The notes beneath the pieces are model-generated. The model did no database searches. It saw only the letters and a program-made list of their open reading frames with translations, and had not been told where the DNA came from. A program made the translations under genes and the position numbers. From Xenophilus aerolatus (lineage in GTDB: Bacteria; Pseudomonadota; Gammaproteobacteria; Burkholderiales; Burkholderiaceae_C), in NCBI GenBank assembly GCA_030418545.1, contig QAIB01000004.1:248001-312000 (forward strand): 64,000 bases of DNA, written 5' to 3'. This document shows, in pieces, positions 34,277 through 44,749 of the stretch. The first letter of the stretch is position 1. Each line of letters opens with the position of its first letter.

Positions 34277-34627
34277 ATGAGCACCGACCCCCTCCTCGGC
34301 GGCAGCCGAGCCCCCGCCCAAGCCCCCGGCAAGGACATCGACGCCCTCGGCCCGAGCGACACCAGCGACAGCGGCAGCGACGTGCAGACCGACCTGCGCC
34401 GCACGTCCCTCGACGAAGGCTCGGAAGGCGCGCTGCCCATCGCGCACGACAGCACCAGCGACTCGGCCGGTACCGGCGAGAGCGCCTCCGCCGACCCGGC
34501 ACCGCCGGAGATCGATGCGGACGTGCTCCCCGACCGCACCGGTCAGCTGCCCGGCGAAGACAGCGACGACATCGATGTCGCCACGGCGGACAGCTTGGCC
34601 GACGACGAGGACGACAGCGCGGCCTAG
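34277..34627 (+). CDS. Small acidic hypothetical protein
   Basis: The 116-residue protein is strongly acidic and low in hydrophobic residues, rich in Asp, Ser, Glu and Thr (DTSDSGSDVQ, DSTSDSAGTGES, ADSLADDEDDSAA). It is probably disordered. No domain is recognised. Its stop overlaps the stop of the convergent MFS gene by four bases. It lacks a clear ribosome-binding site. Base composition is similar to neighbouring genes, so I keep it with moderate confidence. Confidence 0.55.
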   Translation: MSTDPLLGGSRAPAQAPGKDIDALGPSDTSDSGSDVQTDLRRTSLDEGSEGALPIAHDSTSDSAGTGESASADPAPPEIDADVLPDRTGQLPGEDSDDIDVATADSLADDEDDSAA

Positions 34628-35841
34628 GACCGGCCGTCCACGAGCGTCGGGCGCGGGCTGAACACGTAGGGCAGCAGGCCCGCGAGCACGAGCGCGGCCG
34701 CACAGCCGAAGATGGCGCCGTAGCTGGCCGCCGGCGCCCATTGATGGCGCTGGCCCGCTTCGGCGATCAGGCCGAAGGCCCAGGCGGCCAGCGCGGAACC
34801 GAGGAACACGAAGCTGTTGAGCAGCCCCAGCCCGCGCCCGCGCAGGGCGGGCGGCACGAGGCCGCGGCCATGCGCCATGACGAGTGGATGCAGCATGCCC
34901 ACCGTGCCCAGCAGCGTGAGCAGCGCCAGGTCGGGCCCCAGCCCCGCGGCCGGCCAGGCCGCCAGCGCCAGGGCGGCCAGGAAGGACAGCATCGACCAGC
35001 CGAGCACCGCGCGCCGGATCGAAGCGCGCCGCACCAGCCAGGGCAGGAACAGCGCGGTGAAGAAGCCGCCGAGGCTCAGCACCGTCAACGCCATCCCCCG
35101 CGCCCCGGCCTGCAGCCCGAACACGTTGGCCAGGTAGGGCCCGCCCCAGGCATTGCGAAAGGCCGTGCCGGCCGCCATGGCCACGCACAGCGGGATCAGG
35201 GTCCACATCGCCGGCAGCGCGAGCAGCCGCGCGCTGGCCGCCACCATGGCGGCGGGCGTCTCGGCCTTCGCGTCGGCATGGCCGTGGTCGTGCACCCGCC
35301 GCCACACGCCGACGCATGCACCGAGCATGCACAGTGCGGCCAGCGCGATGGGCAGTCGCCACCCCACCGCGTGCACGGCCCAGCCCAGGGGGGCCGTCGC
35401 CAGCAGCGCGCCGACCATGCCCAGCGCATTGGTGCGGCCGATGAACGCGACATAGCGCTGCGGCGGCAAGGTGGCCGAGGCGTGATGCATCAGCCCCATG
35501 AACACCGGCGCGCAGGCCAGGCCCAGGCCCAGCTGCGCCACCATCGCCGTGCCGCCGCCCGGCGCTGCCACGAAGAGCAGCGCAGACACCACGCCCAGCG
35601 CCAGCAGCACGCGTGTGGGCGCACCCACGCCGTAGCGGTCGAAGGCCACGCCCACCGGCACCTGCGCGAGCGCGAAGGAGAAGAAGAAGCAGGACGACAG
35701 CGCGCCGAAGCCTGCGGGCGACAGCGACAGGTCCTGCTGCAGCTCGGGCGCCATGACGGCCAGGCAGGTGCGGAAGAACTGGCTGAGCGCGAAGGCGACG
35801 GTGAGCGCGCGCAGGCCGCGCGTGGTGGCAGGGCTGACCAT
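34624..35841 (-). CDS. MFS transporter (second in window)
   Basis: The 405-residue protein has twelve predicted spans. The MFS loop motif is VGVAFDRYGVGAPTR after helix 2. MVSPATTRGLRALTVAFALSQFFRTCLAVMAPELQQDL at the N-terminus suggests the nitrate/small-anion or sugar-phosphate-like branch. Central linker KAETPAAMV separates the halves. It is convergent with the acidic protein at 34627. Substrate unknown. Confidence 0.9.
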   Translation of the reverse strand: MVSPATTRGLRALTVAFALSQFFRTCLAVMAPELQQDLSLSPAGFGALSSCFFFSFALAQVPVGVAFDRYGVGAPTRVLLALGVVSALLFVAAPGGGTAMVAQLGLGLACAPVFMGLMHHASATLPPQRYVAFIGRTNALGMVGALLATAPLGWAVHAVGWRLPIALAALCMLGACVGVWRRVHDHGHADAKAETPAAMVAASARLLALPAMWTLIPLCVAMAAGTAFRNAWGGPYLANVFGLQAGARGMALTVLSLGGFFTALFLPWLVRRASIRRAVLGWSMLSFLAALALAAWPAAGLGPDLALLTLLGTVGMLHPLVMAHGRGLVPPALRGRGLGLLNSFVFLGSALAAWAFGLIAEAGQRHQWAPAASYGAIFGCAAALVLAGLLPYVFSPRPTLVDGRS

Positions 35842-35956
35842 GGAAAAGAACTCGACGGCGGCTCGCGCGCGCGGGGATGCGCGGGAGCTGGGCCCGCATT
35901 AGAACCGCGAGCCGCCGGCGGCCCTGTCGCACGCCGGATCGAGGGGGCGCGGACGT

Positions 35957-36205
35957 TCAGCGCTCGGCGTCGATGCGCTTGGCTTCCTCGTCCTGCCAGG
36001 CGTCGTTGGGGATGTCGGGCGTGCCGGGGTAGCCCTGCTGCTTGAGCTTTTCGCGACCCATGCGGCTGCCCTCCTCGGGCGGGTCCTGGCCGATGGCGCG
36101 GCTTTGCTGCAGGTTGACGCCGGACTGCTCGCCGCGGTCGCCGGCGAGGGCTTCGCCGGGTTCGGAGTGGGTGGTAACGGGCTTGGTATGGCGTGGATCG
36201 GTCAT
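35957..36205 (-). CDS. Small hypothetical hydrophilic protein
   Basis: The 82-residue hydrophilic protein (MTDPRHTKPVTTHSEPGEALAGD) lacks hydrophobic segments and carries EEGSRMGREKLKQQGYPGTPDIPNDAWQDEEAKRIDAER at its end. I do not recognise it. AGGAG lies seven bases before the ATG at 36205, supporting real translation. Composition suggests a disordered stress-type protein, similar in feel to the acidic protein at 34277. Confidence 0.6.
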   Translation of the reverse strand: MTDPRHTKPVTTHSEPGEALAGDRGEQSGVNLQQSRAIGQDPPEEGSRMGREKLKQQGYPGTPDIPNDAWQDEEAKRIDAER

Positions 36206-36337
36206 GGAAATCTCCTGGAGATGCACCATGTCGCCACGCCCGGCGCGGCGTGGGCGCCGTCCCCCGCGCCCAATGCCTGTGGGAAGTGCCTCACACCACG
36301 CCGGTGTGCGCGCACCGCGGCAGGCGAGCGCAGTCGC

Positions 36338-38338
36338 TCAGGCCGCCGCCTGCGCCCGCCGCTCGGCCAGCGCGACGTACCAGTCCAGGCTGCCGGGGTT
36401 GGCCATGGCCTCGCGGTTCACCACGCGCTCGAGGGGCTGGCCCAGGAGTAGCTTCTTGATCGGCAGTTCCTGCTTCTTGCCCGACAGGGTGCGCGGGATC
36501 TCGGCCACCTGGAAGATGTCGTCGGGCAGGAAGCGCGGCGACAGCGCGGTGCGGATGGCATCGTTGAGCTTCCTGCGCATGGCGTCGTCGAGCGCAACGC
36601 CGGGGCGCAGCACGACGAACAGCGGCATGTAGCTGTCGCGGCCGAGGTACTCGAGGTCGACCACCATCGAGTCCATCACCTCGGGCAGGGCCTCGACGGC
36701 GTTGTAGATCTCGCTGGTGCCCATGCGCAGGCCCTGGCGGTTGATGGTCGCGTCGCTGCGGCCGTAGATGACGCAGCCGCCGTCCTCGCCGATCCGGATC
36801 CAGTCGCCATGCCGCCACACGCCGGGGTAGGTGTCGAAATAGCTCGACAGGTAACGTGCGTTGCCGGGGTCGTTCCAGAAGTACAGCGGCATCGACGGGA
36901 TGGGCCGGCTGCACACCAGCTCGCCGACCTCGCCGATCACCGGTTGGCCGCTCTCGTTCCAGGCCTCGACGCTGGCACCGAGCTGGCGGCATTGCATCTG
37001 GCCCGGCACCTCGGGCAGCTCGCGGTTGCCACCGACGAAGGCGCCGCAGAAGTCGGTGCCGCCCGAGATGTTGCACCACCACGGGTCGGGCGAGCCGGCG
37101 GCCTTGAGCTGCGCCGTGCCCCAGCGCTGCACGTCCTCGGCCAGCGGCGAACCGGTGCTGCCCAGCACCCGCACGCGCGACAGGTCGCCGCAGTCCTTGG
37201 CCACCACGCCGGCCTTCATGCAGTTGGTGAAGTAGGCCGCGCCGGCGCCGAAGAAGGTGACCCGGTGCCGCGCGACGAAGCGCCACAGCACGGTCCAGTC
37301 GGGCTTGTCCTTGCTGCCGCCGGGGTGGCCGTCGTAAATGCAGATGGTGGCGCCGAAGGCCAGGCCCGAGAGCTGCGAATTCCACATCACCCAGCCGGTG
37401 GAGCTGAACCAGTGGTAGCGCTCGCCGCGGTTGTTGTCGCCATAGCTCGCGCCCACGTCGTTGTGCAGCCCGCAGGCGTACATGTTGACGATGATGCCGC
37501 CCTGTCCGTGCACGATGGGCTTGGGCAGGCCCGTGGTGCCGCTGGAGTAGACGACCCAGATCGGGTGGTCGAAGGGCAGCCATTCGGGCTCGAAGGCCGC
37601 CACCTCGGCATCGTTTCGGGCCGTGGCGCCTGCCCAGTCGCCGTCGTGCGCAATCGATCTCGTCGCGTGCGGGCTCTTCAGCAGCAGCAGCTTGCGCACC
37701 GAGGGCAGCGCATCGCGCAGCTCCTGCACGATGCCGCTGCGGTCCACCGGCTTGCCGCCGTAGTGCACGCCATCGGCCGCGATGAGCACCTTGGGCTCGA
37801 TCTGCTTGAAGCGGTCGGCCACGGCCGCGGTGCCCATGTCGGGCGCGCACACGCTCCACACGGCGCCGATGCTGGAGCACGCGAGGAAGGCCACCATCGT
37901 CTCGGGCACGTTCGGCAGGTAGGCCGCGACGCGGTCGCCGCGCTGCACGCCCAGCGACCTGAGCGTGAGCGCGACCGACGCGACCTGGCGCTTCAGCTCG
38001 GGCCAGGACATCTCGCGCACTTCGCCCAGTTCGTTGTCGCTCACGATGGCGGGGCAGCCCGCGGCATGCGCGGCGTCGGCATGGCGCAGCACCTCGCGCG
38101 CGTAGTTGACCTGCGCGCCGGGGAACCACACGGCGCCGGGCATGCGGTCCTCGGCCAGCACGGCCGTGTGCGGCGTGGGCGAGTGCATGCCGCTGTAGTC
38201 CCAGATGCTCTGCCAGAAGGCATTGAGGTCGGTGACCGACCACTGCCACAGGTCGGCGTAGGAATCGAAGGCGAGGCCGCGCGTCTCGCGCAGCCAGTTC
38301 TGGTAGAGGCGGATCTGGGGAATGTTGGGAGCGGTCAT
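36338..38338 (-). CDS. Acetoacetate-CoA ligase
   Basis: The 666-residue enzyme activates acetoacetate to acetoacetyl-CoA using ATP and CoA. It has the N-terminal ACS-type cap (FDSYADLWQWSVTDLNAFWQSIWDY), the adenylate P-loop YSSGTTGLPKP (about 270), the ISGGTD motif, and the C-terminal catalytic Lys region TLSGKKQELPIKKLL. WWCNISGGTDFCGAF and the length are characteristic of AACS rather than acetyl-CoA synthetase. It is divergent from the TetR gene and near fumarylacetoacetase, which produces acetoacetate, and BKACE enzymes do the same. Confidence 0.92.
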   Translation of the reverse strand: MTAPNIPQIRLYQNWLRETRGLAFDSYADLWQWSVTDLNAFWQSIWDYSGMHSPTPHTAVLAEDRMPGAVWFPGAQVNYAREVLRHADAAHAAGCPAIVSDNELGEVREMSWPELKRQVASVALTLRSLGVQRGDRVAAYLPNVPETMVAFLACSSIGAVWSVCAPDMGTAAVADRFKQIEPKVLIAADGVHYGGKPVDRSGIVQELRDALPSVRKLLLLKSPHATRSIAHDGDWAGATARNDAEVAAFEPEWLPFDHPIWVVYSSGTTGLPKPIVHGQGGIIVNMYACGLHNDVGASYGDNNRGERYHWFSSTGWVMWNSQLSGLAFGATICIYDGHPGGSKDKPDWTVLWRFVARHRVTFFGAGAAYFTNCMKAGVVAKDCGDLSRVRVLGSTGSPLAEDVQRWGTAQLKAAGSPDPWWCNISGGTDFCGAFVGGNRELPEVPGQMQCRQLGASVEAWNESGQPVIGEVGELVCSRPIPSMPLYFWNDPGNARYLSSYFDTYPGVWRHGDWIRIGEDGGCVIYGRSDATINRQGLRMGTSEIYNAVEALPEVMDSMVVDLEYLGRDSYMPLFVVLRPGVALDDAMRRKLNDAIRTALSPRFLPDDIFQVAEIPRTLSGKKQELPIKKLLLGQPLERVVNREAMANPGSLDWYVALAERRAQAAA

Positions 38339-38415
38339 GGCCGCCAGCGTAGTGCGGCGGGCGCGTCGGCTCCATACGGATTGGCCCGGGCGCGGTCATC
38401 TGCGCGACTTGGGGT

Positions 38416-38442
38416 TTGTACGTGTGTACAAGAAATTTGTAC
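38416..38442. promoter_or_regulatory. TetR-type operator (palindrome plus third half-site)
   Basis: TTGTACGTGTGTACAA (38416-38431) is a perfect inverted repeat with a four-base spacer, and a third half-site TTTGTAC follows at 38436-38442. It sits between acetoacetate-CoA ligase and the TetR gene, just before the TetR start. Autoregulation with control of both directions is the simplest reading. Confidence 0.65.
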
Positions 38443-38460
38443 GGCCGTTCAATGCGCCGC

Positions 38461-39204
38461 ATGAGTGCCCGGCCGTCCGCCCTTCCCAAGCCGCCGCGCG
38501 CCGCGCGTACGGCGGCCGCGGCAGACGCCCGGCCCGACCGTCGGCAGGCGATCCTGCTGGCGGCCGAAAGGCTGTTCGCGCGCTTCGGCTACCACGCGGT
38601 GAGCATCCGCCAGATCGCCGACGAGGCGGGCGTGCCGCTGGCGCTGGTGGGCTACTACTTCGGGCCCAAGAACGCGCTGTTCGAGGCCATCTTCGCGCAC
38701 TGGAACCCCACCATCGAGCGCCGCCTGGCCGCGCTGGCGGCGGTGCCCATCGACGCGGCCGACGCGCGCACGCTGCCGCGCATCATCGACGCCTTCACCG
38801 CGCCGGTGCTGGCGCTGCGCGCGAGCAACGAGGGCGAGTACTACGCTCTGCTGGTGGCGCGCGAGCTGTCGCACGCCACCGAGGAGGCCGACCGCGTGCT
38901 GCGCCACTACTTCGACCCGCTGGCCAACGCCTTCATCGACGCGCTGCAGCGCGCGCTGCCGCACGCCACGCGCGCGCAGGTGGCCTGGGGCTACCAGTTC
39001 GCGCTGGGTGCGCTGCTGCACCACCTGACGGACACGCGCGTGGAGCGCCTGTCGGGCGGCGAGGCCCAGGCCAACGATGCCGCCGGCGGCGCGTTGCTGG
39101 TCACCTTCATTGCCGGCGGCCTGCGCGCCGCCATGCCGCGCCCGCGCGCGGCACGCGCGGCCATGCCCCCTTCGAAGAAAAACACCCCACGGAGACAAGC
39201 CTGA
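38461..39204 (+). CDS. TetR family transcriptional regulator
   Basis: The protein of about 247 residues has the TetR helix-turn-helix: RRQAILLAAERLFARFGYHAVSIRQIADEAGVPLALVGYYFGPKNALFEAIFAHW (about 25-80). The rest is a helical ligand-binding domain, with VLALRASNEGEYYALLVARELS. I chose the ATG at 38461; an ATG at 38452 is also possible. A palindrome TTGTAC/GTACAA directly upstream is its likely operator. It leads an operon with an importer: its stop overlaps the ATG of the binding protein by four bases. Confidence 0.9.
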   Translation: MSARPSALPKPPRAARTAAAADARPDRRQAILLAAERLFARFGYHAVSIRQIADEAGVPLALVGYYFGPKNALFEAIFAHWNPTIERRLAALAAVPIDAADARTLPRIIDAFTAPVLALRASNEGEYYALLVARELSHATEEADRVLRHYFDPLANAFIDALQRALPHATRAQVAWGYQFALGALLHHLTDTRVERLSGGEAQANDAAGGALLVTFIAGGLRAAMPRPRAARAAMPPSKKNTPRRQA

Positions 39205-40148
39205 TGAAAAGACGCACCGCACTCTCGGCGCTGGGCGCCGCCACCCTCGCCGCAGCCGCCCTGCCCGCCCGCGCGCAGGCCGGCACGAAGATCGTGTTCG
39301 GCTTCACCGCCGTGACCGACTTCGCCTCAGTCTTCGTGGCCAGGGAAGAGGGCTACTTCACGAAGCGCGCGCTGGACGTGGAACCCAAGTTCATCCCGCT
39401 CAACTCCACCATCCCGGCCGCGCTGCAGTCCGATTCGCTCACCATCGGCGGGCCGACGCCCTCGGTCTTCCTGCAGGCCGTGGACGGCGGGCTGGATCTG
39501 GTGCTGGTGGCCGGCGGCGGCCTCACGTCCAAGGGCATCACCGGCTTCGGCCTGGTGGCACGCGCCGGCAGCGGCATCAAGACGGCGCAGGATTGCGTGG
39601 GCAAGAAGGTCGGCGTGCCGGGCCTGGGGGCTTTCCTGCACGTGACCTTCCGCGCCTGGCTCAAGGACCAGGGCGTGGACCACCGCAAGGTCAACTTCGT
39701 CGAGGCGGCCTTCCCGCAGCATGCGGACCTGCTGCGCGGCGGCTCGGTGGACGCGGTGGTGTCGGCCGACCCCTTCATGAGCCGCATCACCGAATCGGGC
39801 GCGGGATACGTGGCCAGCTACTACTCCACCTTCCTACCCGAGGGCAACCAGACCATCGTGCACGCCGCGCGGCGCGACTGGGCCGAAAAGAACCCGCAGG
39901 CCGTGCGCGCCTTCCGCGAGTCGCTGGTCGAGGCCGCCGCCTTCATGGGCCAGCCCAGGAACGACGCGCGGGTGCGCGCGGCCATCGGCAAGTACATCAA
40001 GCTGCCGCCGGAGGTGCTGGCCAAGGTGCAGATCTCGCCGCCGGGCCCGGTCGTGACAGACAAGCAGCTGGCCTACTGGGTGGGGCTGATGAAAGAGCAG
40101 GACATGCTCAAGACAATGCCCGACGTGGCGCGCCTGGTCGCCCGCTGA
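39204..40148 (+). CDS. ABC transporter substrate-binding protein (SsuA/NMT1-like)
   Basis: The 314-residue periplasmic protein has a signal peptide ([25 protein letters not shown]) and the NMT1/SsuA fold: [33 protein letters not shown] and [17 protein letters not shown]. The [30 protein letters not shown] block lines the ligand cleft. It feeds the permeases at 41006 and 41776 and ATPase at 40204. The start overlaps the TetR stop (ATGA). The ligand is unknown; sulfonates, nitrate or aromatic acids are typical for this class. Confidence 0.9.
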   Translation: MKRRTALSALGAATLAAAALPARAQAGTKIVFGFTAVTDFASVFVAREEGYFTKRALDVEPKFIPLNSTIPAALQSDSLTIGGPTPSVFLQAVDGGLDLVLVAGGGLTSKGITGFGLVARAGSGIKTAQDCVGKKVGVPGLGAFLHVTFRAWLKDQGVDHRKVNFVEAAFPQHADLLRGGSVDAVVSADPFMSRITESGAGYVASYYSTFLPEGNQTIVHAARRDWAEKNPQAVRAFRESLVEAAAFMGQPRNDARVRAAIGKYIKLPPEVLAKVQISPPGPVVTDKQLAYWVGLMKEQDMLKTMPDVARLVAR

Positions 40149-40203
40149 AGCGCGGCTGCCGGCCATGGGTGCTCCTGATTTCATAGCCGCCCGCGCCCGT
40201 CCC

Positions 40204-41005
<802 letters not shown>

Positions 41006-41013
<8 letters not shown>

Positions 41014-41779
41014 GCGCGCACGCGGGCTGCTGCTGCGCCTGCGGCCCTGGGCGATCCCGGCACTGCTGCTGGCCGCCTTCGAGCTCTACGCGCGCCGCGC
41101 CTCTGCCCTGGGCAGCGACAGCCTGGCGCCCGTCAGCGCCGCGCTGCGGGCCTTCGTCGGCGCGGCGATGGACGGCTCGCTCTGGCAGGCCACCGCCTTC
41201 ACGCTCGGCACCGCGGCGCTGGGCCTGCTCCTGGGCGGCCTGCTGGCGCTGGCCGGCGGCATCGCGCTGGGGCTGTCGGCGCGCGCGGCGCGCATGGGCT
41301 TCATGACGACCGAGCTGCTGCGCACCGTGCCCTCGGTCGCGCTGATCCCGCTGGCCATGCTGATGTTCGGCTTCGGCGTGCGCATGGAACTGGCCATCGT
41401 CGCCTTCGCCACCTTCTGGCCGCTGATGCTGCTGGTGCAGGCGGCCGTGCGGCAGGTGGAGCCGCGCCTGCTGGAGGTGAGCCGCGTGCTGGGCCTGTCG
41501 GCGCGCGAGCGGGCCTTCAAGATCGTGCTGCCGGCCATCGCGGCGCGCCTGTTCGTCGCGCTGCGCCTGGGCGTGGCGATCGCGCTGGTGGTGGCGGTGA
41601 CGGTGGAGATCGCCGCCAACCCGCACGGCATGGGCTACGCGATGATGATCGCGCAGCAGAGCTTCGACCCGGCGCTGATGCTGGCCTGGCTGGGCTGGAT
41701 CGGCGTGGTGGGCTATGCGGTCAACGCCGCCATGCTGCGGCTGCAGCGGCATGTCGCCCGCCGGATGGGGGCCGCATGA
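41006..41779 (+). CDS. ABC transporter permease (SsuC-like, first)
   Basis: The 257-residue permease has six membrane spans and the EAA-type loop [28 protein letters not shown] that docks onto the ATPase. It overlaps the ATPase gene end and the next permease gene, so all are translationally coupled. [21 protein letters not shown] is typical of the NitT/TauT group. With its partner it would form a heterodimeric channel. Confidence 0.92.
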
Positions 41780-42555
41780 ACGACCGCCCGACTTCGGCGA
41801 GCTGGCTGGGCTCCGCCGTGGTGCTCGGCGCGGTGATCGCGCTGTGGTGGGCGGCCAGCAACCTGGGCTGGGTGAGCCGCGTCTTCCTGCCCACGCCGCA
41901 GGCCACCTGGGGCGCGCTGGCCGAAGGCTTCAACCTGCGCGGCAACGGCCAGGGCGAGCTGGCCGCCTGGACCGTGGACACCGTCGGCCGCATGCTGCAG
42001 GGCTGGCTCCTGGCCTCGCTGGCCGGCGTGGCGCTGGGCGTGCTGATCGGCGCCTCGGCCACGGCGCGCGACTGGCTGCAGCCGATGCTGGAGTTCGTCC
42101 GTCCGCTGCCCGCGTCGGCGGTGCTGCCGCTGGCCATCGCGATCTTCGGACTGAGCCCGCGCATGGTGCTGGCGGTGGTGGCCTTCGGTGCCATGTGGCC
42201 GGTGCTGCTGGCCACCGTGCACGGACTGGCCACCGTCGATGCACGGCTGGCCGAGGTGACGCGCTGCCTGCAGCTGTCGCGCACCGCCTTCATCTTCAAG
42301 ATCGGCCTGCCGCATGCGCTGCCCGACATCCTGGCCGGCATGCGCCTTGCCCTCACCGTTGCGCTGATCGTGGCGGTGGTGGGCGAGATGATCGCCTCGC
42401 AGGGCGGCCTGGGCCAGGCCATCCTGCTGGCGGCCCGCGCCTTCCGCGCCAGCGAGCTCTTCGCCGGCATCGTGCTGCTGGGCCTGATCGGCTTCGTCAG
42501 CAACGGCCTGCTGGCCTGGGCCGAACACCGCCTGCTGCGCTGGCAGCGGCCTTGA
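41776..42555 (+). CDS. ABC transporter permease (SsuC-like, second)
   Basis: The 259-residue permease has six spans and an EAA-like loop LAEVTRCLQLSRTAFIFKIGLPHALPDIL. MLEFVRPLPASAVLPLAIAIFGLSPRM is the NitT/TauT pattern. It begins at an ATGA overlapping the previous stop. Having two different permeases rather than a homodimer distinguishes this importer from most SsuC systems. Confidence 0.92.
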   Translation: MNDRPTSASWLGSAVVLGAVIALWWAASNLGWVSRVFLPTPQATWGALAEGFNLRGNGQGELAAWTVDTVGRMLQGWLLASLAGVALGVLIGASATARDWLQPMLEFVRPLPASAVLPLAIAIFGLSPRMVLAVVAFGAMWPVLLATVHGLATVDARLAEVTRCLQLSRTAFIFKIGLPHALPDILAGMRLALTVALIVAVVGEMIASQGGLGQAILLAARAFRASELFAGIVLLGLIGFVSNGLLAWAEHRLLRWQRP

Positions 42556-42589
42556 ATCCATCCCCACGAACACCCCAAGGAGACCTGCC

Positions 42590-43396
42590 ATGCCCCGCCG
42601 ATTCGTCGACCTGTCCATCTACCTCGAGAACGACGTGCTGAGCGACCCGCCGCCCTTCGCGCCCAAGATCCAGTACTTCACGCACGAGAACACCGTCGAG
42701 CAGATCACGCCCTTCTTCCCCGGCCTGCAGAAGGCCGACCTGCCCGACGGCGAGGGCTGGGCGGTGGAGCAGGTGCAGCTGTCCACCCACAACGGCACGC
42801 ACCTCGATGCGCCCTACCACTTCCACTCCACCATGGACAAGGCGCTGGGCGAGAAGAAGCCCGCCATCGCCATCGACCAGGTGCCGCTGGAGTGGTGCTT
42901 CCAGCCGGGCGTGAAGCTGGACTTCCGCCATTTCGCCGACGGCTACGTGGTCACGGCCGCCGACGTGGAGGCCGAGCTCGCGCGCGTCGGCCACACGCTC
43001 AAGCCGCTGGAGATCGTGGTGGTCAACACCCGCGCCGGCGAGCGCTACGGGCAGCCCGACTACGTCTCCAGCGGCTGCGGCATGGGCTACGAGGCCACCA
43101 TGTACCTGCTGGAGCGCGGCGTGCGCCTCACCGGCACCGACGGCTGGAGCTGGGACGCACCTTTCGTGCACACCGCGAAGAAATACGGCGAGACGCAGGA
43201 CGCCGGCCTGATCTGGGAAGGCCACAAGGCCGGCCGCGACATCGGCTACTGCCACCTCGAGAAGCTGCACAACCTCGAGGCGCTGCCGCCGCATGGCTTC
43301 TTCATCAGCTGCTTCCCGCACAAGATCCGGGGTGCATCGGCCGGCTGGACGCGCGCCGTGGCGATCTTCGACGACGCCTTGATGGCCTCGGCCTGA
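42590..43396 (+). CDS. Cyclase family protein (kynurenine formamidase-like metal hydrolase)
   Basis: The 268-residue protein has the cyclase-family motif HxGTHxDxPxH as STHNGTHLDAPYHFH, which binds one or two metal ions. Other blocks are VVVNTRAGERYGQPDYV and TGTDGWSWDAPFVHTAKKYG. Members hydrolyse formyl-kynurenine, isatin, or cyclic amides. AAGGAG precedes the ATG. It follows the importer operon by 34 bp and precedes fumarylacetoacetase by 13 bp, so it probably acts on the imported compound. Confidence 0.88.
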   Translation: MPRRFVDLSIYLENDVLSDPPPFAPKIQYFTHENTVEQITPFFPGLQKADLPDGEGWAVEQVQLSTHNGTHLDAPYHFHSTMDKALGEKKPAIAIDQVPLEWCFQPGVKLDFRHFADGYVVTAADVEAELARVGHTLKPLEIVVVNTRAGERYGQPDYVSSGCGMGYEATMYLLERGVRLTGTDGWSWDAPFVHTAKKYGETQDAGLIWEGHKAGRDIGYCHLEKLHNLEALPPHGFFISCFPHKIRGASAGWTRAVAIFDDALMASA

Positions 43397-43409
43397 GGGG
43401 ACGGCCTCG

Positions 43410-44732
43410 ATGACGCTCGATCGCACCCACGATGCGCACGCGCGCAGCTGGCTCGCTTCGGCCAACGTGGCCGACGGCGACTTCCCGGTCCAGAACCTGC
43501 CCTTCGGCGTGTTCCGCCGCGCCGGCAGCCAGGAGGCCTTCCGCGGCGGCGTGGCCCTGGGCGACCAGGTGATCGACCTGCAGGCGGCTGCGCAGGTCGG
43601 CGCCTTCACCGGCCTTGCGGGCCAGGCGCTGCAGGCCGCGTCGCAGCCCACGCTCAACGCGCTGATGGCGATGGGCCCCGAGGCCTGGCATGCGCTGCGG
43701 CTCGCGCTCTTCGACGCCCTGGTCGACGGTGCCACGGGCCCGGCCACCGAGGCGTTGCGCGCCGCGCTCGTGCCGCAGGCGCAGGCCGAGCTCGGCCTGC
43801 CCAGCCGCATCGGCGACTACACCGACTTCTACACCTCGGTGCACCATGCCGTGAACGTGGGCCGGGTGCTCAAGCCCGACGACCCGCTCACGCCCAACTT
43901 CCGCTGGCTGCCCATCGCCTACCACGGCCGCGCATCCAGCGTGGTGCCCAGCGGCACGCCCTTCCACCGCCCGATGGGCCAGGCGATGGCGCCGGGTGCG
44001 GCCGCGCCGCAGTACGGCCCCTGCCGCCGGCTGGACTACGAGCTGGAGATGGGCTTCTACGTCGGCCCGGGCAACGCGCAGGGCCGGCCCATCGGCATCG
44101 GCGAGGCCGAGTCGCATATCTTCGGCATGTGCCTGCTCAACGACTGGTCGGCACGCGACCACCAGTTCTGGGAGATGGCGCCGCTCGGGCCCTTCCTGGG
44201 CAAGAACTTCTGCACCAGCGTCTCGCCCTGGATCGTGACGATGGAGGCGCTGGCACCCTATCGCGTGCCCTTCGAGCGGCCGGCCGACGAGCCGCAGCCG
44301 CTGGCATATCTCGACAGCCCGGCCAACCGCGCACACGGCGGCGTGGACGTGCAGCTCGAGGTGCGGCTGCAGAGCCCGCGCCACCGCGCCGCCGGCCATG
44401 CAGGCGACCGCCTGTCCGCCACGAGCTTCCGGCACCAGTACTGGACGCTGGCGCAGATGGTGGCGCAGCACACGGTGGGCGGCTGCAACCTGCAGCCGGG
44501 CGACCTGCTGGGCACGGGCACCATCTCCGGCCCGACGCCGGGCGAGGCCGGCGCCATCGTCGAGCTCTCGCGGGGCGGCACGCAGGCGATCGCGCTGCCC
44601 GCCACGGGCGAGACGCGCACCTTCCTCGAGGACGGCGACACGGTGGTCCTGCGCGGCTGGTGCGCGCGCGAGGGCCAGGCGCGCATCGGCTTCGGCGCAT
44701 GCCGGGGCGAGGTGCTGCCGGCCGTCGGCTGA
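43410..44732 (+). CDS. fahA: Fumarylacetoacetase
   Basis: The 440-residue enzyme cleaves fumarylacetoacetate into fumarate and acetoacetate. It has the N-terminal FAH domain (LPFGVFRR, GVALGDQVIDLQA) and the C-terminal catalytic domain with metal and substrate residues in DYTDFYTSVHHAVNVG, RRLDYELEMGFYVG and LLNDWSARDHQFWEM. Length matches tyrosine-pathway FahA. No homogentisate dioxygenase or maleylacetoacetate isomerase lies nearby; it is in an operon with a cyclase-family hydrolase, so the substrate may be a related 1,3-diketone. Confidence 0.93.
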   Translation: MTLDRTHDAHARSWLASANVADGDFPVQNLPFGVFRRAGSQEAFRGGVALGDQVIDLQAAAQVGAFTGLAGQALQAASQPTLNALMAMGPEAWHALRLALFDALVDGATGPATEALRAALVPQAQAELGLPSRIGDYTDFYTSVHHAVNVGRVLKPDDPLTPNFRWLPIAYHGRASSVVPSGTPFHRPMGQAMAPGAAAPQYGPCRRLDYELEMGFYVGPGNAQGRPIGIGEAESHIFGMCLLNDWSARDHQFWEMAPLGPFLGKNFCTSVSPWIVTMEALAPYRVPFERPADEPQPLAYLDSPANRAHGGVDVQLEVRLQSPRHRAAGHAGDRLSATSFRHQYWTLAQMVAQHTVGGCNLQPGDLLGTGTISGPTPGEAGAIVELSRGGTQAIALPATGETRTFLEDGDTVVLRGWCAREGQARIGFGACRGEVLPAVG

Positions 44733-44749
44733 GCCGGCCTCGCCGCGCC

